Below are positions 21,531 through 27,857 of a DNA stretch of 32,125 nucleotides, one piece after another. Origin of the DNA: a virus; IMG/VR virus record IMGVR_UViG_3300037264_009892, positions 1-32,125 of that record; one strand, written 5' to 3'. The notes beneath the pieces are model-generated. The model ran no database searches. It was not told the DNA's origin and saw only the letters and a list, made by a program, of their open reading frames with translations. The translations under genes and the position numbers were made by a program. Position 1 is the first letter of the stretch. Every line of letters starts with the position of its first letter.

Positions 21531-23186
21531 CTAATGCTTACCAGTGAGGTCCCAGCATCCCGCGTCGCGCATCGACCATTCGCCAGTCGAGCGGCGGACG
21601 CCCCAATTTTTCCAGTGCGCATCGCAGACGTAAAGACCTATATCCGCCATCGTGCGCATGTCATTTGCAATTCGCTTGAACTGCGTGTGACTTTCAGAGC
21701 CTAAGGCCGCGAAACTCGGTTCCATGTTAGCAAGGTGCTTATCGAGTCGGCCCCTAGCCTCTTCATGCGTCATACGTCCGGCCTCAATTTCGGCGGCCAG
21801 CGTGTGCGGAGTGTTTGTGCGGCTGCCATCGATACCCTCTCGACCAAGTCGACCAAGAAGTTTCGCGATTCGATACCCATCGGGAAGATCGTCAATATCG
21901 CTGAGGTCCTCACGGTGAATGACATAGATAGGAAGCCTCTCGTCTTTCGCCTTGATGCCGGGCAATACGTCGAGGTAGCGAGGTAGCGACGAGATTTTAT
22001 GAAGTTCTGGGTTGTTCTTGTAGAGCAGCGCCAGCCGCGCCTCGTTGTCGCCCTTGTCGAACTTGTAAACTGTCGGAGTCCCGTCTGGCTCCTTCTCGCC
22101 GCCGTAAACAACGCCGTTAATCTCTGCACCAAACGGTCGACAGTAAGGGTCGTTGATGGATTTCCCGTCTTTTCCGAAGACCCTGCGGCCGGCAGCATCC
22201 ATCTTTTTGGCAAGTTCAGCTACCGCATCGTAGTCCATGCCCTGGTCGTACGCATTGATGTAGTCCCAGTCGAACGACCCCTGTCGGTGACCAGCCTGCT
22301 TCGCAAGGGAGCCAGAGCCATCTACTGGTGCGCCGGCTCCATCGATCTTGGCGATGCCATAACGGGAGGGCGGTCCACCGGGAATGCGACGGCGCGGAGG
22401 TATCGCGAGCTTAAAAATAAACGCGGTCTTATCGTCGACCGGTGCGACTGGCGGCTTGGCCGGTGGTGCCGGTGGTGCCGGTGGTGCCGGTGGCTTCGGT
22501 TTAGGCGCAGCAACCGGTACCGGCCGTGCTGGCGGAGCGATGCCACCTACATTACCTGCACCGGCGCCACCGGCCGGCGGCTTCGGAGATCCAGAGGCTC
22601 CTGGTCGAGGGGCGCTGACATTGGCGCCGCCACCAACGCACGCGTCCTTACCAGCGTCCACTGCTTGTCCTGGCGGGCACTTGCCATTGTTGAAGCTAGG
22701 CTTTGCGTAATAGCCCTTGCCGTTGAAGCGATACTTGAAACTCGGGTCAAGCTTACGCGCCGGCTTACCTGGCGCCACCACTTCGCCGACGTGCAGATTC
22801 AAGGTGGCCGCATCGTTTTGGTGGAACGCGACTGGAACCATTGCCGCGCCGCGCTTGGAGGCGGCATGGTAAATGCCGGCATCTTGGAGAGACACTTCCG
22901 GCCGGCCGCCTTTGAAGGAGACCTTAGGCACCGGAATAACATCGCCGCGATCCATCGCGGCGTGGTGTTTGGCGGCCTCACGCTCAATGTCAGAAGTCGA
23001 ATGCTTAGCCGCGCCTTTGAGAAGGTCCTGGTGGTTCACGTAGTTAACGTGATGGTCCTCGTGGCCGTGGTCGCCATTAGGCGCGTGTTTCCAGGTCACA
23101 TTGCCGTAGCCGCCGTGCTCTTCTGCGCTCTCAAGCAGCTTTGTCAGGTCGCCGTATGGCGAGGTAAACCCGTTCCGGCTGAGCAT
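21531..23186 (-). CDS. Modular protein with kinase-like C-terminal domain
   Basis: A 551-residue protein with GAGGT before ATG 23186. The N-terminal ~130 residues are His-rich (HEDHHVNYVNHQDLL, then DAGIYHAASKRGAAMVPVAF), reminiscent of small domains fused to phage toxins. Residues about 175-255 are a cysteine pair and a Pro/Ala linker (PPAPPAPPAPPAKPP). The C-terminal ~280 residues fit an atypical kinase or phosphotransferase: VYKFDKGDNEARLALL (lysine, then Glu), IYVIHREDLSDIDDLP as hinge, CDAHWKNWGVR as the D....N catalytic loop and MRDAGCWDL in place of DFG. It probably phosphorylates or AMPylates something; it could be a virion-ejected effector. Confidence 0.6.
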   Translation of the reverse strand: MLSRNGFTSPYGDLTKLLESAEEHGGYGNVTWKHAPNGDHGHEDHHVNYVNHQDLLKGAAKHSTSDIEREAAKHHAAMDRGDVIPVPKVSFKGGRPEVSLQDAGIYHAASKRGAAMVPVAFHQNDAATLNLHVGEVVAPGKPARKLDPSFKYRFNGKGYYAKPSFNNGKCPPGQAVDAGKDACVGGGANVSAPRPGASGSPKPPAGGAGAGNVGGIAPPARPVPVAAPKPKPPAPPAPPAPPAKPPVAPVDDKTAFIFKLAIPPRRRIPGGPPSRYGIAKIDGAGAPVDGSGSLAKQAGHRQGSFDWDYINAYDQGMDYDAVAELAKKMDAAGRRVFGKDGKSINDPYCRPFGAEINGVVYGGEKEPDGTPTVYKFDKGDNEARLALLYKNNPELHKISSLPRYLDVLPGIKAKDERLPIYVIHREDLSDIDDLPDGYRIAKLLGRLGREGIDGSRTNTPHTLAAEIEAGRMTHEEARGRLDKHLANMEPSFAALGSESHTQFKRIANDMRTMADIGLYVCDAHWKNWGVRRSTGEWSMRDAGCWDLTGKH

Positions 23187-23187
23187 G

Positions 23188-23325
23188 CTATGACCTCATC
23201 GCATCGCGAGTATACCTACCGATCACATTGAAGGCGACCGGTTTGTCAGTCAAGTCAGGACGACGAAGCAGTATAGCATCAGTGTTGTAAGTCCAACTAC
23301 GGTTGCGGCGAGATTGCGGACGCAT
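23188..23325 (-). CDS. 45-residue hypothetical protein
   Basis: A small frame from ATG 23325 to TAG 23188, whose stop lies 1 nt before the ATG of the kinase-like gene. The product (MRPQSRRNRSWTYNTDAILL, then RRPDLTDKPVAFNVIGRYTR) has believable composition and basic start. No ribosome site is seen. Tight stop-start spacing favours a real, coupled gene. No known family. Confidence 0.45.
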   Translation of the reverse strand: MRPQSRRNRSWTYNTDAILLRRPDLTDKPVAFNVIGRYTRDAMRS

Positions 23326-23365
23326 CCGGAATCATCGGTAGGAACGGTAGTCGGACGTTGAGCAT

Positions 23366-24046
23366 TTAGACCTCAAAGACCTGGATCGGATTAACCGGCT
23401 GATACCGTTCGTTGCACAATGATACGTTCACAAAAGTCGTTTCACCAAGTTTTTCTAAACCATAACTTTGATGTATGTGACCAAAGATGTGGAGCTTGGG
23501 CTTAATCTGTAGCACGCGATCTCGTAGGATTGGGCAACCGACTCGTCGCTCCTGCGGAGCCAGGTCGAGGATGTTGAGCGGCGGTCCGTGTGTGATGAGC
23601 ACGTTCACGTCGTCCGGAATCTTGGCCCAGACCCTCTTGGCCTCCTCGAAGCCGCTCACAGGATCAAGGCGGTTGAAATTGAAGGCCCAGTCCCAGAACC
23701 AGGGTTGCCAGGGTGACCCATAGAACTTCACACCGTCAATCTCACAGGCTGAGTCTTCAAGATAGACAGCCTCGATCGCGTGCTTCGCGGTCTTATGAAC
23801 TTCCGAGCAGTAGTGGAGCCAGTCGTGGTTCCCTGCGACGACAATTATCTTTTTGTAGCTCAACGACTTGAGGAATCGATTGAACGGGCCTTTGACCCAC
23901 TCAAGCTGCCTTCGGGCATCAGCTACCTCGCCGCCACCGCCAGGAAAGTTGGGCGCGTAGTCTCCGGCAATCACCAGCACATCACCATCTGGCATCTGCG
24001 CTTCGTTGAGCATCCCGTGGCAATCAGAAACCGCGACGACTCTCAA
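23366..24046 (-). CDS. Calcineurin-like metallophosphoesterase
   Basis: A 226-residue protein from TTG 24046 (AGGTAG upstream). All family motifs are present: VSDCHG (DxH), VIAGDYAPN (GD), VVAGNHDWL (GNHD), LITHGPP (H) and IFGHIHQSYG (GHxH). Length and spacing fit the small single-domain enzymes that hydrolyse phosphodiesters or phosphomonoesters with two metals. Phages carry related enzymes that act on 2',3'-cyclic phosphates or nucleotides; the substrate cannot be read from sequence. It follows the interrupted zinc-finger gene by 4 nt and may be co-expressed with it. Confidence 0.85.
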   Translation of the reverse strand: MRVVAVSDCHGMLNEAQMPDGDVLVIAGDYAPNFPGGGGEVADARRQLEWVKGPFNRFLKSLSYKKIIVVAGNHDWLHYCSEVHKTAKHAIEAVYLEDSACEIDGVKFYGSPWQPWFWDWAFNFNRLDPVSGFEEAKRVWAKIPDDVNVLITHGPPLNILDLAPQERRVGCPILRDRVLQIKPKLHIFGHIHQSYGLEKLGETTFVNVSLCNERYQPVNPIQVFEV

Positions 24047-24050
24047 TTAA

Positions 24051-24449
24051 CTACCTGCCCCTCTTCCGTGTCGACTCTACTGTGAACCTGGGGTGACATT
24101 TTGGGCAATCTTCAGAATCCCCTTTGTCCACGGTGATGCGTTGCCGACCACCGCATCGGCTGCACGGTTTCTTGGCCTTCTTGGGTTTAGCGGCCTTGAT
24201 GCCAAGACAGCCGCTGTCCTTGTTGCGGATCGGTTGAATGGGCCTCTTCTTGGCTTCCTTGAGGATCCATTCGACCTCACGTCGCTCGCGCTCAATCTCG
24301 AAGCGCTTGTAGTCCTCGAACTTGCAGGTCACCTTGCACGGGACGAGCTTGTCGTAGGTCTTGCTCTTCAAAGAACCAGACCACCAGCAAGCCTCGAACA
24401 CGGCCTCCCACGGCGAGAGCTTGACGACCTTGGCCTTCGCCAACAGCAT
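24051..24449 (-). CDS. C-terminal fragment of the interrupted gene (possible internal start)
   Basis: From an internal ATG at 24449, 132 residues remain open to the TAG at 24051. They contain a charged helix (RFEIERERREVEWILKEAKK) and CSRCGGRQRITVDKGDSEDC with PKCHP, two CxxC pairs of a zinc finger. There is no ribosome site at this ATG, and coding-quality sequence continues upstream of it to the element boundary, so this is probably not the native start. Confidence 0.45.
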   Translation of the reverse strand: MLLAKAKVVKLSPWEAVFEACWWSGSLKSKTYDKLVPCKVTCKFEDYKRFEIERERREVEWILKEAKKRPIQPIRNKDSGCLGIKAAKPKKAKKPCSRCGGRQRITVDKGDSEDCPKCHPRFTVESTRKRGR

Positions 24450-24504
24450 GTGGCCGCGACCATCGTTCCACTCAAGAGTCAGCGACGCCGACCCATCGTC
24501 CTTG

Positions 24505-24513
24505 TAGCTGACG
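24505..24513 (-). repeat. Target-site duplication of element B (left)
   Basis: TAGCTGACG on the plus strand, repeated at 24675-24683 across the element. On the coding strand it gives the V-S-Y codons of the interrupted protein. Confidence 0.75.
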
Positions 24514-24674
24514 AGCTTTGCCCTATAACTATTCCGAGATCCGGGTATAACCAGTGTGGAAGTCTCAACCTACAACCACAGACGCGTGAGATTCTAACAA
24601 CCAACAATGCCTGCTGGAAGGCTTTGTATTCCAGGGTCTTATGACCTTTTGCCTTAGACTTTTAGGGCAAAGCC
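24514..24674 (+). mobile_element. Miniature inverted-repeat element, copy B (161 bp)
   Basis: Same length and orientation label as copy A, with ends AGCTTTGCCCTATAACT and, inverted, GGCTTTGCCCTAAAAGT: terminal inverted repeats of about 14 bp. The interior, including CAATGCCTGCTGGAAGGCTT, is nearly identical to copy A. Differences between copies cluster in the first 90 bp. Flanked by 9-bp direct repeats TAGCTGACG. It encodes nothing and carries a stop codon into the host gene. It is consistent with a non-autonomous DNA transposon moved by a transposase encoded elsewhere. Confidence 0.75.
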
Positions 24675-24683
24675 TAGCTGACG
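24675..24683 (-). repeat. Target-site duplication of element B (right)
   Basis: Second TAGCTGACG. The TAG stop of the truncated N-terminal peptide arises at the junction of this repeat with the element. Confidence 0.75.
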
Positions 24684-24795
24684 TAGGCATCGCGAAGCTC
24701 TTCGTGGGTCTTGTCCTTGCCATGATCCATTGGAACCGGCTGCTCGTAGTCGATCGAAACGAGCGCCCAGGTAAGCGTGCTGATAATCACGTAGA

Positions 24796-25347
24796 TCACT
24801 CTTTCTTGGAGAGTTCTACCCGCGAATCAGGAATCTCAGCCAGGGCGTCAAGCGGCGAGGCCTTCTCAAGCCCGAAGATGTCGACATGATGGTGGCGGCC
24901 CGTCTTGGCGTCCTCGACAACGGCGTAATGCTTCGGGTTCTTGAAGCTATCCTTCTTGACGACTTCCTTGACGGTGCCGATGACGAACCGATCATCGATC
25001 TTGACGGTCGTCCGAACCGTGTCGTCAACGCAGACCGGATCCTCTTCGGAACCGTAGCGCAGCTTGCCGTAGCGAGGATTGTAGAAGTTGATTCCGCCGG
25101 CCGGGTTGGACATCGGCTGAACAGAGACGATGTTGCTCGCGAACGACGGTGCTGTCTTGAGAACCAGCGGAAACGCGAACTTCATAAACGGCCCGACCTC
25201 GACTTCTTTCGTTGTCGAGGTCATGGCGCCGATAATCTTCTGAAGCTGAGAGGACCCGACTGGTGGAGCCCCATTCAAGAAGGGGGCCCACTTGGCGGCG
25301 GCCTTAGCGACAGGATCAGCCAATGGGTCATTCGCCGGGCTGGTCAT
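24796..25347 (-). CDS. Tagged SH3-like protein with capsid-like N-terminal segment
   Basis: A 183-residue protein from ATG 25347, preceded by TATAAC and 7 nt with no ribosome site. Residues about 33-98 (VGPFMKFAFPLVLKTAPSFA then SNIVSVQPMSNPAGGINFY) resemble the N-terminal region of T4-like major capsid proteins, where '...P.LIA..I..VQPM..P.G.IF' is a signature. Residues about 110-160 form an SH3/KOW-like barrel (DRFVIGTVKEVV, HYAVVEDAKTGRHHHVDIFG). The end has SPLDALAEI, the shared tag, plus a charged extension. The fusion is unusual: a captured capsid piece in a small accessory protein. Confidence 0.6.
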   Translation of the reverse strand: MTSPANDPLADPVAKAAAKWAPFLNGAPPVGSSQLQKIIGAMTSTTKEVEVGPFMKFAFPLVLKTAPSFASNIVSVQPMSNPAGGINFYNPRYGKLRYGSEEDPVCVDDTVRTTVKIDDRFVIGTVKEVVKKDSFKNPKHYAVVEDAKTGRHHHVDIFGLEKASPLDALAEIPDSRVELSKKE

Positions 25348-25354
25348 GTCGCAA

Positions 25355-25363
25355 GTTATACCC
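25355..25363 (-). promoter_or_regulatory. Leaderless-type promoter box GGGTATAAC before 25347
   Basis: On the minus strand GGGTATAAC is followed by exactly 7 nt (TTGCGAC) and ATG, and no ribosome site exists. Box and spacing are identical to those at 13250-13258. Confidence 0.5.
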
Positions 25364-25371
25364 GATCCCGA

Positions 25372-25632
25372 TCAGTGGTGACTGTGGCGGTGCTTTAGGA
25401 GGCGGTGGGAGTAGGCCGCGATTTCTTCCAATGCGGCCCTTCCGAACCTGGCCATGTCGACTTTGGCGGCCAATATGTGGATTGTCCCAAGAGCATCTTC
25501 CAGCTCTTTGATTCTCTTGCGGAGCGCAACGGCTTCGCACTCTGCAGAGCAATAGTTACCGCCCTCGCTGCACGCGATGAACGTGTTAGGGATGGTGCCT
25601 GCGCAGACGTGTTGCTTATCAACCACAGCCAT
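25372..25632 (-). CDS. Small Cys-rich protein with coiled coil
   Basis: An 86-residue protein from ATG 25632, with AAGGT right before it and GGTATAAG upstream. The start VCAGTIPNTFIACSEGGNYC followed by SAEC has four cysteines, a likely zinc site. A heptad-like helix follows (EAVALRKRIKELEDALGTIH), then AALEEIAAYSHR, a weak variant of the shared tag, and a His-rich end. Probably a small zinc adaptor; not recognised. Confidence 0.55.
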   Translation of the reverse strand: MAVVDKQHVCAGTIPNTFIACSEGGNYCSAECEAVALRKRIKELEDALGTIHILAAKVDMARFGRAALEEIAAYSHRLLKHRHSHH

Positions 25633-25637
25633 ACCTT

Positions 25638-25645
25638 CTTATACC
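25638..25645 (-). promoter_or_regulatory. GGTATAAG box before 25632
   Basis: Minus-strand GGTATAAG lies 5 nt before ATG 25632 and belongs to the same word family as the GGTATAAC boxes at 13250, 25355 and 30907. It overlaps the stop codon of the upstream frame. Confidence 0.35.
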
Positions 25646-25809
25646 GGTTTTACACCTTCACCAAAGTAAGCAAGGGCGTGTCCAGTCTTGACCAGCTCAT
25701 CACAGAGGTTCACCCAATAAGGTTCCGGTGTGGGTGCTCGTTTCTTGCCCTTAATTTTAGGCGGTATCGGCGGCACTACTTGATAGAAAATGGCCGCGAG
25801 TCCACGACC
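25639..25809 (-). pseudogene. C-terminal part of the nuclease, beyond an in-frame TAA
   Basis: Directly after the TAA at 25810-25812 the same frame continues GRGLAAIFYQVV... PYWVNLCDELVKTGHALAYF then GEGVKPV to TAA 25639. This matches the second half of staphylococcal nuclease ([20 protein letters not shown] in the type enzyme). It carries the Arg equivalent to catalytic Arg87. It could also start on its own at GTG 25776 (45 residues), but no ribosome site is visible. Intact sequence beyond the stop suggests a very recent mutation, readthrough, or a sequence error. Confidence 0.65.
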
Positions 25810-26091
25810 TTACTTGTCGAGAACGTTGTCGTTGTCGGCCTTATAGGTCGCAATTTTGATTTTAGGCGCGTCAGACATACCAGGCTTCAAGCGGTCCACT
25901 ACAAACTGACGCGCGGCGACAGCCCTGGCTTTGATCGCGGGATCGTCTGAGTTCATCTCTGGCGTGTTGATACCGTAGAACCGAAGTTGGATCGGTCCGA
26001 ACTTGACGTTGAAGCCGAGTTCAATGGTAATCCGCGCCGTATCACCATCGTGGACATCATGAACCTCGGAGACGAAATACTCGTAAGGCAT
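25810..26091 (-). CDS. Staphylococcal-nuclease-like protein, truncated by TAA
   Basis: A 93-residue product from ATG 26091, with GGAGG upstream. It has VHDGDTARITIELGFNVKFG (metal-binding DGDT), QLRFYGINTPEM (Arg35 and Glu43 equivalents in the family), and ARAVAARQFVVDRLK. It stops at NVLDK, where the family has DKYGR; the coding sequence resumes after one TAA codon. The two parts together are 150 codons, the normal length for a single-domain enzyme. The truncated form lacks the third catalytic residue (Arg87) and half of the barrel, so it should be inactive. Confidence 0.75.
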   Translation of the reverse strand: MPYEYFVSEVHDVHDGDTARITIELGFNVKFGPIQLRFYGINTPEMNSDDPAIKARAVAARQFVVDRLKPGMSDAPKIKIATYKADNDNVLDK

Positions 26092-26171
26092 AATCAACCT
26101 CCATTGCTTGGAGTGATCATGATGCACATTCGTCGGTTTGGTGTCGAGTCCGAATGGCTGATCTGAAAAGC

Positions 26172-26228
26172 GGAGGCCGGAGGTCACCCATGGGGTATGG
26201 GGGGGGGGGGGGTGACCTGCCGGCCTCC
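26172..26228 (-). terminator. Long hairpin terminator with G14 tract in its loop
   Basis: GGAGGCCGG-A-GGTCACCC pairs with GGGTGACC-TG-CCGGCCTCC, and on the minus strand is followed by GCTTTTC. It lies 11 nt downstream of the 26239-26532 gene. The loop side carries 14 consecutive G at 26199-26212, unlike anything else in the window and prone to length variation. Confidence 0.6.
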
Positions 26229-26238
26229 ACAATATGTC

Positions 26239-26532
26239 TTACCGGCTGCGACGCCTCTTTGGTCGAGAAATCGCGGCCAAAACATCAAGTGGGTTGGCCG
26301 CGATCCAGTGTGGGTGCCAGTCCATATCTTGGGTCGCGTCCTTGAGCAGGCCGCGCTCATATAGACGGTCGACTGACGCCTCTATGAGAAGGCGTCTGTC
26401 ATGGCGGTCACCATCCGTAGCCGTCCAGGCCGTAGAGCGCTCAACATCACAGGTCACGTCGCAGTAACGCATTGGCACTGTGGACTCGCGGAACGCCCTA
26501 AGCACCAGCTCATCTAGTTCGTCGTCAGTCAT
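26239..26532 (-). CDS. Small winged-helix-like tagged protein
   Basis: A 97-residue protein from ATG 26532, overlapping the previous gene by 8 nt. Pattern DELDELVLRAFRESTVPMRY, then LIEASVDRLYERGLLKDA, fits a winged helix. It ends PLDVLAAISRPKRRRSR: the shared tag followed by a basic tail. It is last in a chain of at least five overlapping genes and is closed by a terminator. Nucleic-acid binding is plausible. Confidence 0.55.
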   Translation of the reverse strand: MTDDELDELVLRAFRESTVPMRYCDVTCDVERSTAWTATDGDRHDRRLLIEASVDRLYERGLLKDATQDMDWHPHWIAANPLDVLAAISRPKRRRSR

Positions 26533-26755
26533 AGCTCGTCTCTGTGGCCAGCCTGTCGAGGATGTTCGCGGGGCGCAGTTGGTGGTGTCGAATCGGAACT
26601 CTGCCACCTGTGCTTAGGCGCACCAGATACCAACACTGCTGTTGTGAGCGGTCTGAACTGTCTGATCCGATGATGTCGAGGATGACTCCACGTCGGTACC
26701 ACTTGATGCTATTGGCCTTGCGGATCTCGACCACGTCGCCGACAGCGAACCTCAT
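26525..26755 (-). CDS. Small SH3-like tagged protein
   Basis: A 76-residue protein whose ATG overlaps the preceding stop as ATGA. MRFAVGDVVEIRKANSIKWY, RRGVILDIIGSD and CWYLVRLSTGGRVPIRHHQL have the strand pattern of an SH3 or KOW barrel. It ends RPANILDRLATETSYD with the shared C-terminal peptide. One of several paralogue-like barrels in the same overlapping chain. Confidence 0.6.
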   Translation of the reverse strand: MRFAVGDVVEIRKANSIKWYRRGVILDIIGSDSSDRSQQQCWYLVRLSTGGRVPIRHHQLRPANILDRLATETSYD

Positions 26756-27009
26756 AGCTCAGCAAGCTCGTCGAGCACGGTTAGTTTCCTAAGCTCGATC
26801 TTCCAGACTTCCCCAGAAATCGCATAACCGTCGAAGCGAACGAAGAGGCCGGACCATTTGCCGATCCCCCACGTACCAGAGGGCCGCGCTACTACCACAC
26901 CGCGCCTACCGCTCTTCTCGTGAATGACCTTCTCGCCGATCGTAAATCGCGGCCAGTGAGCATACTCATCGTGGTGGTCGTTAGCGGGATCCCGGTCGGA
27001 GTTAGGCAT
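26752..27009 (-). CDS. Small SH3-like tagged protein
   Basis: An 85-residue protein from ATG 27009, overlapping the previous gene's stop. After a polar His/Asp start comes FTIGEKVIHEKSGRRGVVVA, then WSGLFVRFDGYAISGEVWKI, a typical SH3-like barrel in which the first strands carry 'G..V......G.V'. It ends exactly at LTVLDELAEL, with nothing after the tag. Function unknown. Confidence 0.6.
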   Translation of the reverse strand: MPNSDRDPANDHHDEYAHWPRFTIGEKVIHEKSGRRGVVVARPSGTWGIGKWSGLFVRFDGYAISGEVWKIELRKLTVLDELAEL

Positions 27010-27265
27010 CGCGAGCCAGCTTTTCCAAGATGTCGAACTCAACGTCGTCAAGGGTTAGATCTTGCTCGTCTTCATCATAACCGACACACGGGTTCTCATA
27101 TTCGAGGGTGATGTTGTGGCCAACGTACTTGTGCGTGAGAGAGTCGTACCTCCAGTTGATGTCAGTTATCCGACCCTTCTTGCCTGTCTTCTTCACTCGC
27201 ACGATGTCACCGACCCGCATCCACGGCCCATCGCTGCCGCCGATCTGAACACCTGTGAGCATCAT
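27002..27265 (-). CDS. Small KOW/SH3-like tagged protein
   Basis: An 87-residue protein from ATG 27265 (a second ATG follows at once). WMRVGDIVRVKKTGKKGRIT is a clear KOW-type start, followed by a Tyr-rich barrel (HKYVGHNITLEYENPCVGY) and an acidic helix ending EFDILEKLARDA, the shared tag. Overlaps both neighbours. KOW domains bind RNA or ribosomal and transcription proteins; the partner here is unknown. Confidence 0.6.
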   Translation of the reverse strand: MMLTGVQIGGSDGPWMRVGDIVRVKKTGKKGRITDINWRYDSLTHKYVGHNITLEYENPCVGYDEDEQDLTLDDVEFDILEKLARDA

Positions 27266-27558
27266 TCACCACTCCTGGCGAGCTGCTCCAGCACCGGAAG
27301 GAAGCGAACGTCCTTGCTGTGGTAAGAGACCCGTTCCGTGGTCCTGAAGATCCAGAGAAACGTCGACTTGAACTCAACCAACCAATAGAGGCCGGACGGA
27401 TGATCGTAGGTTCCGCGCCAGACGAGGCTGTAGCTTACGATGTGACCAAGACGCGGTAGACCCGTGTAGCCACCTACGGTCTTGTAGCAGTTGACCCATT
27501 GCTCCTTCTCCTCGAAGTCGCGCGGTGGTCCATGGAGGAACTCCTCCTCTGTTATCAC
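27262..27558 (-). CDS. Small tagged beta-barrel protein
   Basis: A 98-residue protein from GTG 27558, overlapping its neighbour as GTGA. The N-terminal part is acidic and aromatic (MITEEEFLHGPPRDFEEKEQ). GHIVSYSLVWRGTYDHPSGL and YWLVEFKSTFLWIFRTTERV form an SH3-like set of strands. It ends RFLPVLEQLARSGE with the shared C-terminal peptide. Not recognised as a known family. Confidence 0.55.
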   Translation of the reverse strand: MITEEEFLHGPPRDFEEKEQWVNCYKTVGGYTGLPRLGHIVSYSLVWRGTYDHPSGLYWLVEFKSTFLWIFRTTERVSYHSKDVRFLPVLEQLARSGE

Positions 27559-27857
27559 GATGCACTCAGGAACAGGACCGAATCGAGGTCACTCGCGGTC
27601 CACTCGATCAGAAACTGCTTGTTCGACGTGTCGCCGCCCCTGTAATCCATCTTGAGTAGGCCGCGATTTCTGAGGTTGAAGACAAGCTCCCAGACATCAA
27701 AAACTGCATCGCTGTAGATCTTGGTGTGATAGTTCTGTAGGTGTCGCTCGATCGTAGAGAGCATGACGCGTGCGCGGCCTACCCTCTTCTTCTCGTAGAG
27801 GAAGCGAGCGATCTCAGCCTCGACGGCCGCCGTTGCCTTGTATGGATCGCTGTTCAT
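27555..27857 (-). CDS. Winged-helix-like hypothetical protein
   Basis: A 100-residue protein whose ATG overlaps the previous stop. VEAEIARFLYEKKRVGRARV, MLSTIERHLQNYHTK, AVFDVWELVFNLRNRGLLKM and YRGGDTSNKQFLIEW give a helix-helix-helix-wing order of a winged-helix domain. Unlike its neighbours it lacks a clear LDxLA end (SDLDSVLFLSAS). A DNA-binding regulator within the chain is possible. Confidence 0.55.
   Translation of the reverse strand: MNSDPYKATAAVEAEIARFLYEKKRVGRARVMLSTIERHLQNYHTKIYSDAVFDVWELVFNLRNRGLLKMDYRGGDTSNKQFLIEWTASDLDSVLFLSAS

Larger units (their letters stand above)
24051..24790 (-). pseudogene. Gene interrupted by miniature element copy B
   Basis: Reading left from GTG 24790, the protein MIISTLTWALVSIDYEQPVP... 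ends RDAYVS-stop where the element begins. On the far side the same frame resumes as VSYKDDGSASLTLEWNDGRG, followed by the whole 24051-24449 sequence. Removing one 9-bp target copy plus the 161-bp element gives 570 nt, a 189-residue protein. It has a zinc site at its end (CSRCGG...CPKCH, as in DnaJ-type fingers). The upstream gene's stop is 5 nt from the GTG. As it stands, only a 38-residue N-terminal peptide and a C-terminal fragment can be made unless the insert is removed from the RNA. Confidence 0.7.

Noticed and set aside
22440-22500. GGTGCCGGT tandem repeats as a mobile or regulatory repeat
   Set aside because: They encode the Pro-rich linker of the kinase-like protein in frame and are explained by that low-complexity sequence.
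21999-23231. 410-codon open frame on the plus strand
   Set aside because: It lies antisense to the kinase-like gene, is rich in Arg, Trp and Cys as expected from a shadow of Pro/Ala/Gly-rich coding sequence, and has no ribosome site or recognisable domain.
24514-24674. Copy B as a self-splicing intron
   Set aside because: Removal restores the gene, but the insert has 9-bp flanking direct repeats, terminal inverted repeats and a sister copy in a non-coding spacer, and I see no group I core or group II domain V/VI. A transposed element explains all of this better, although RNA removal is not excluded.
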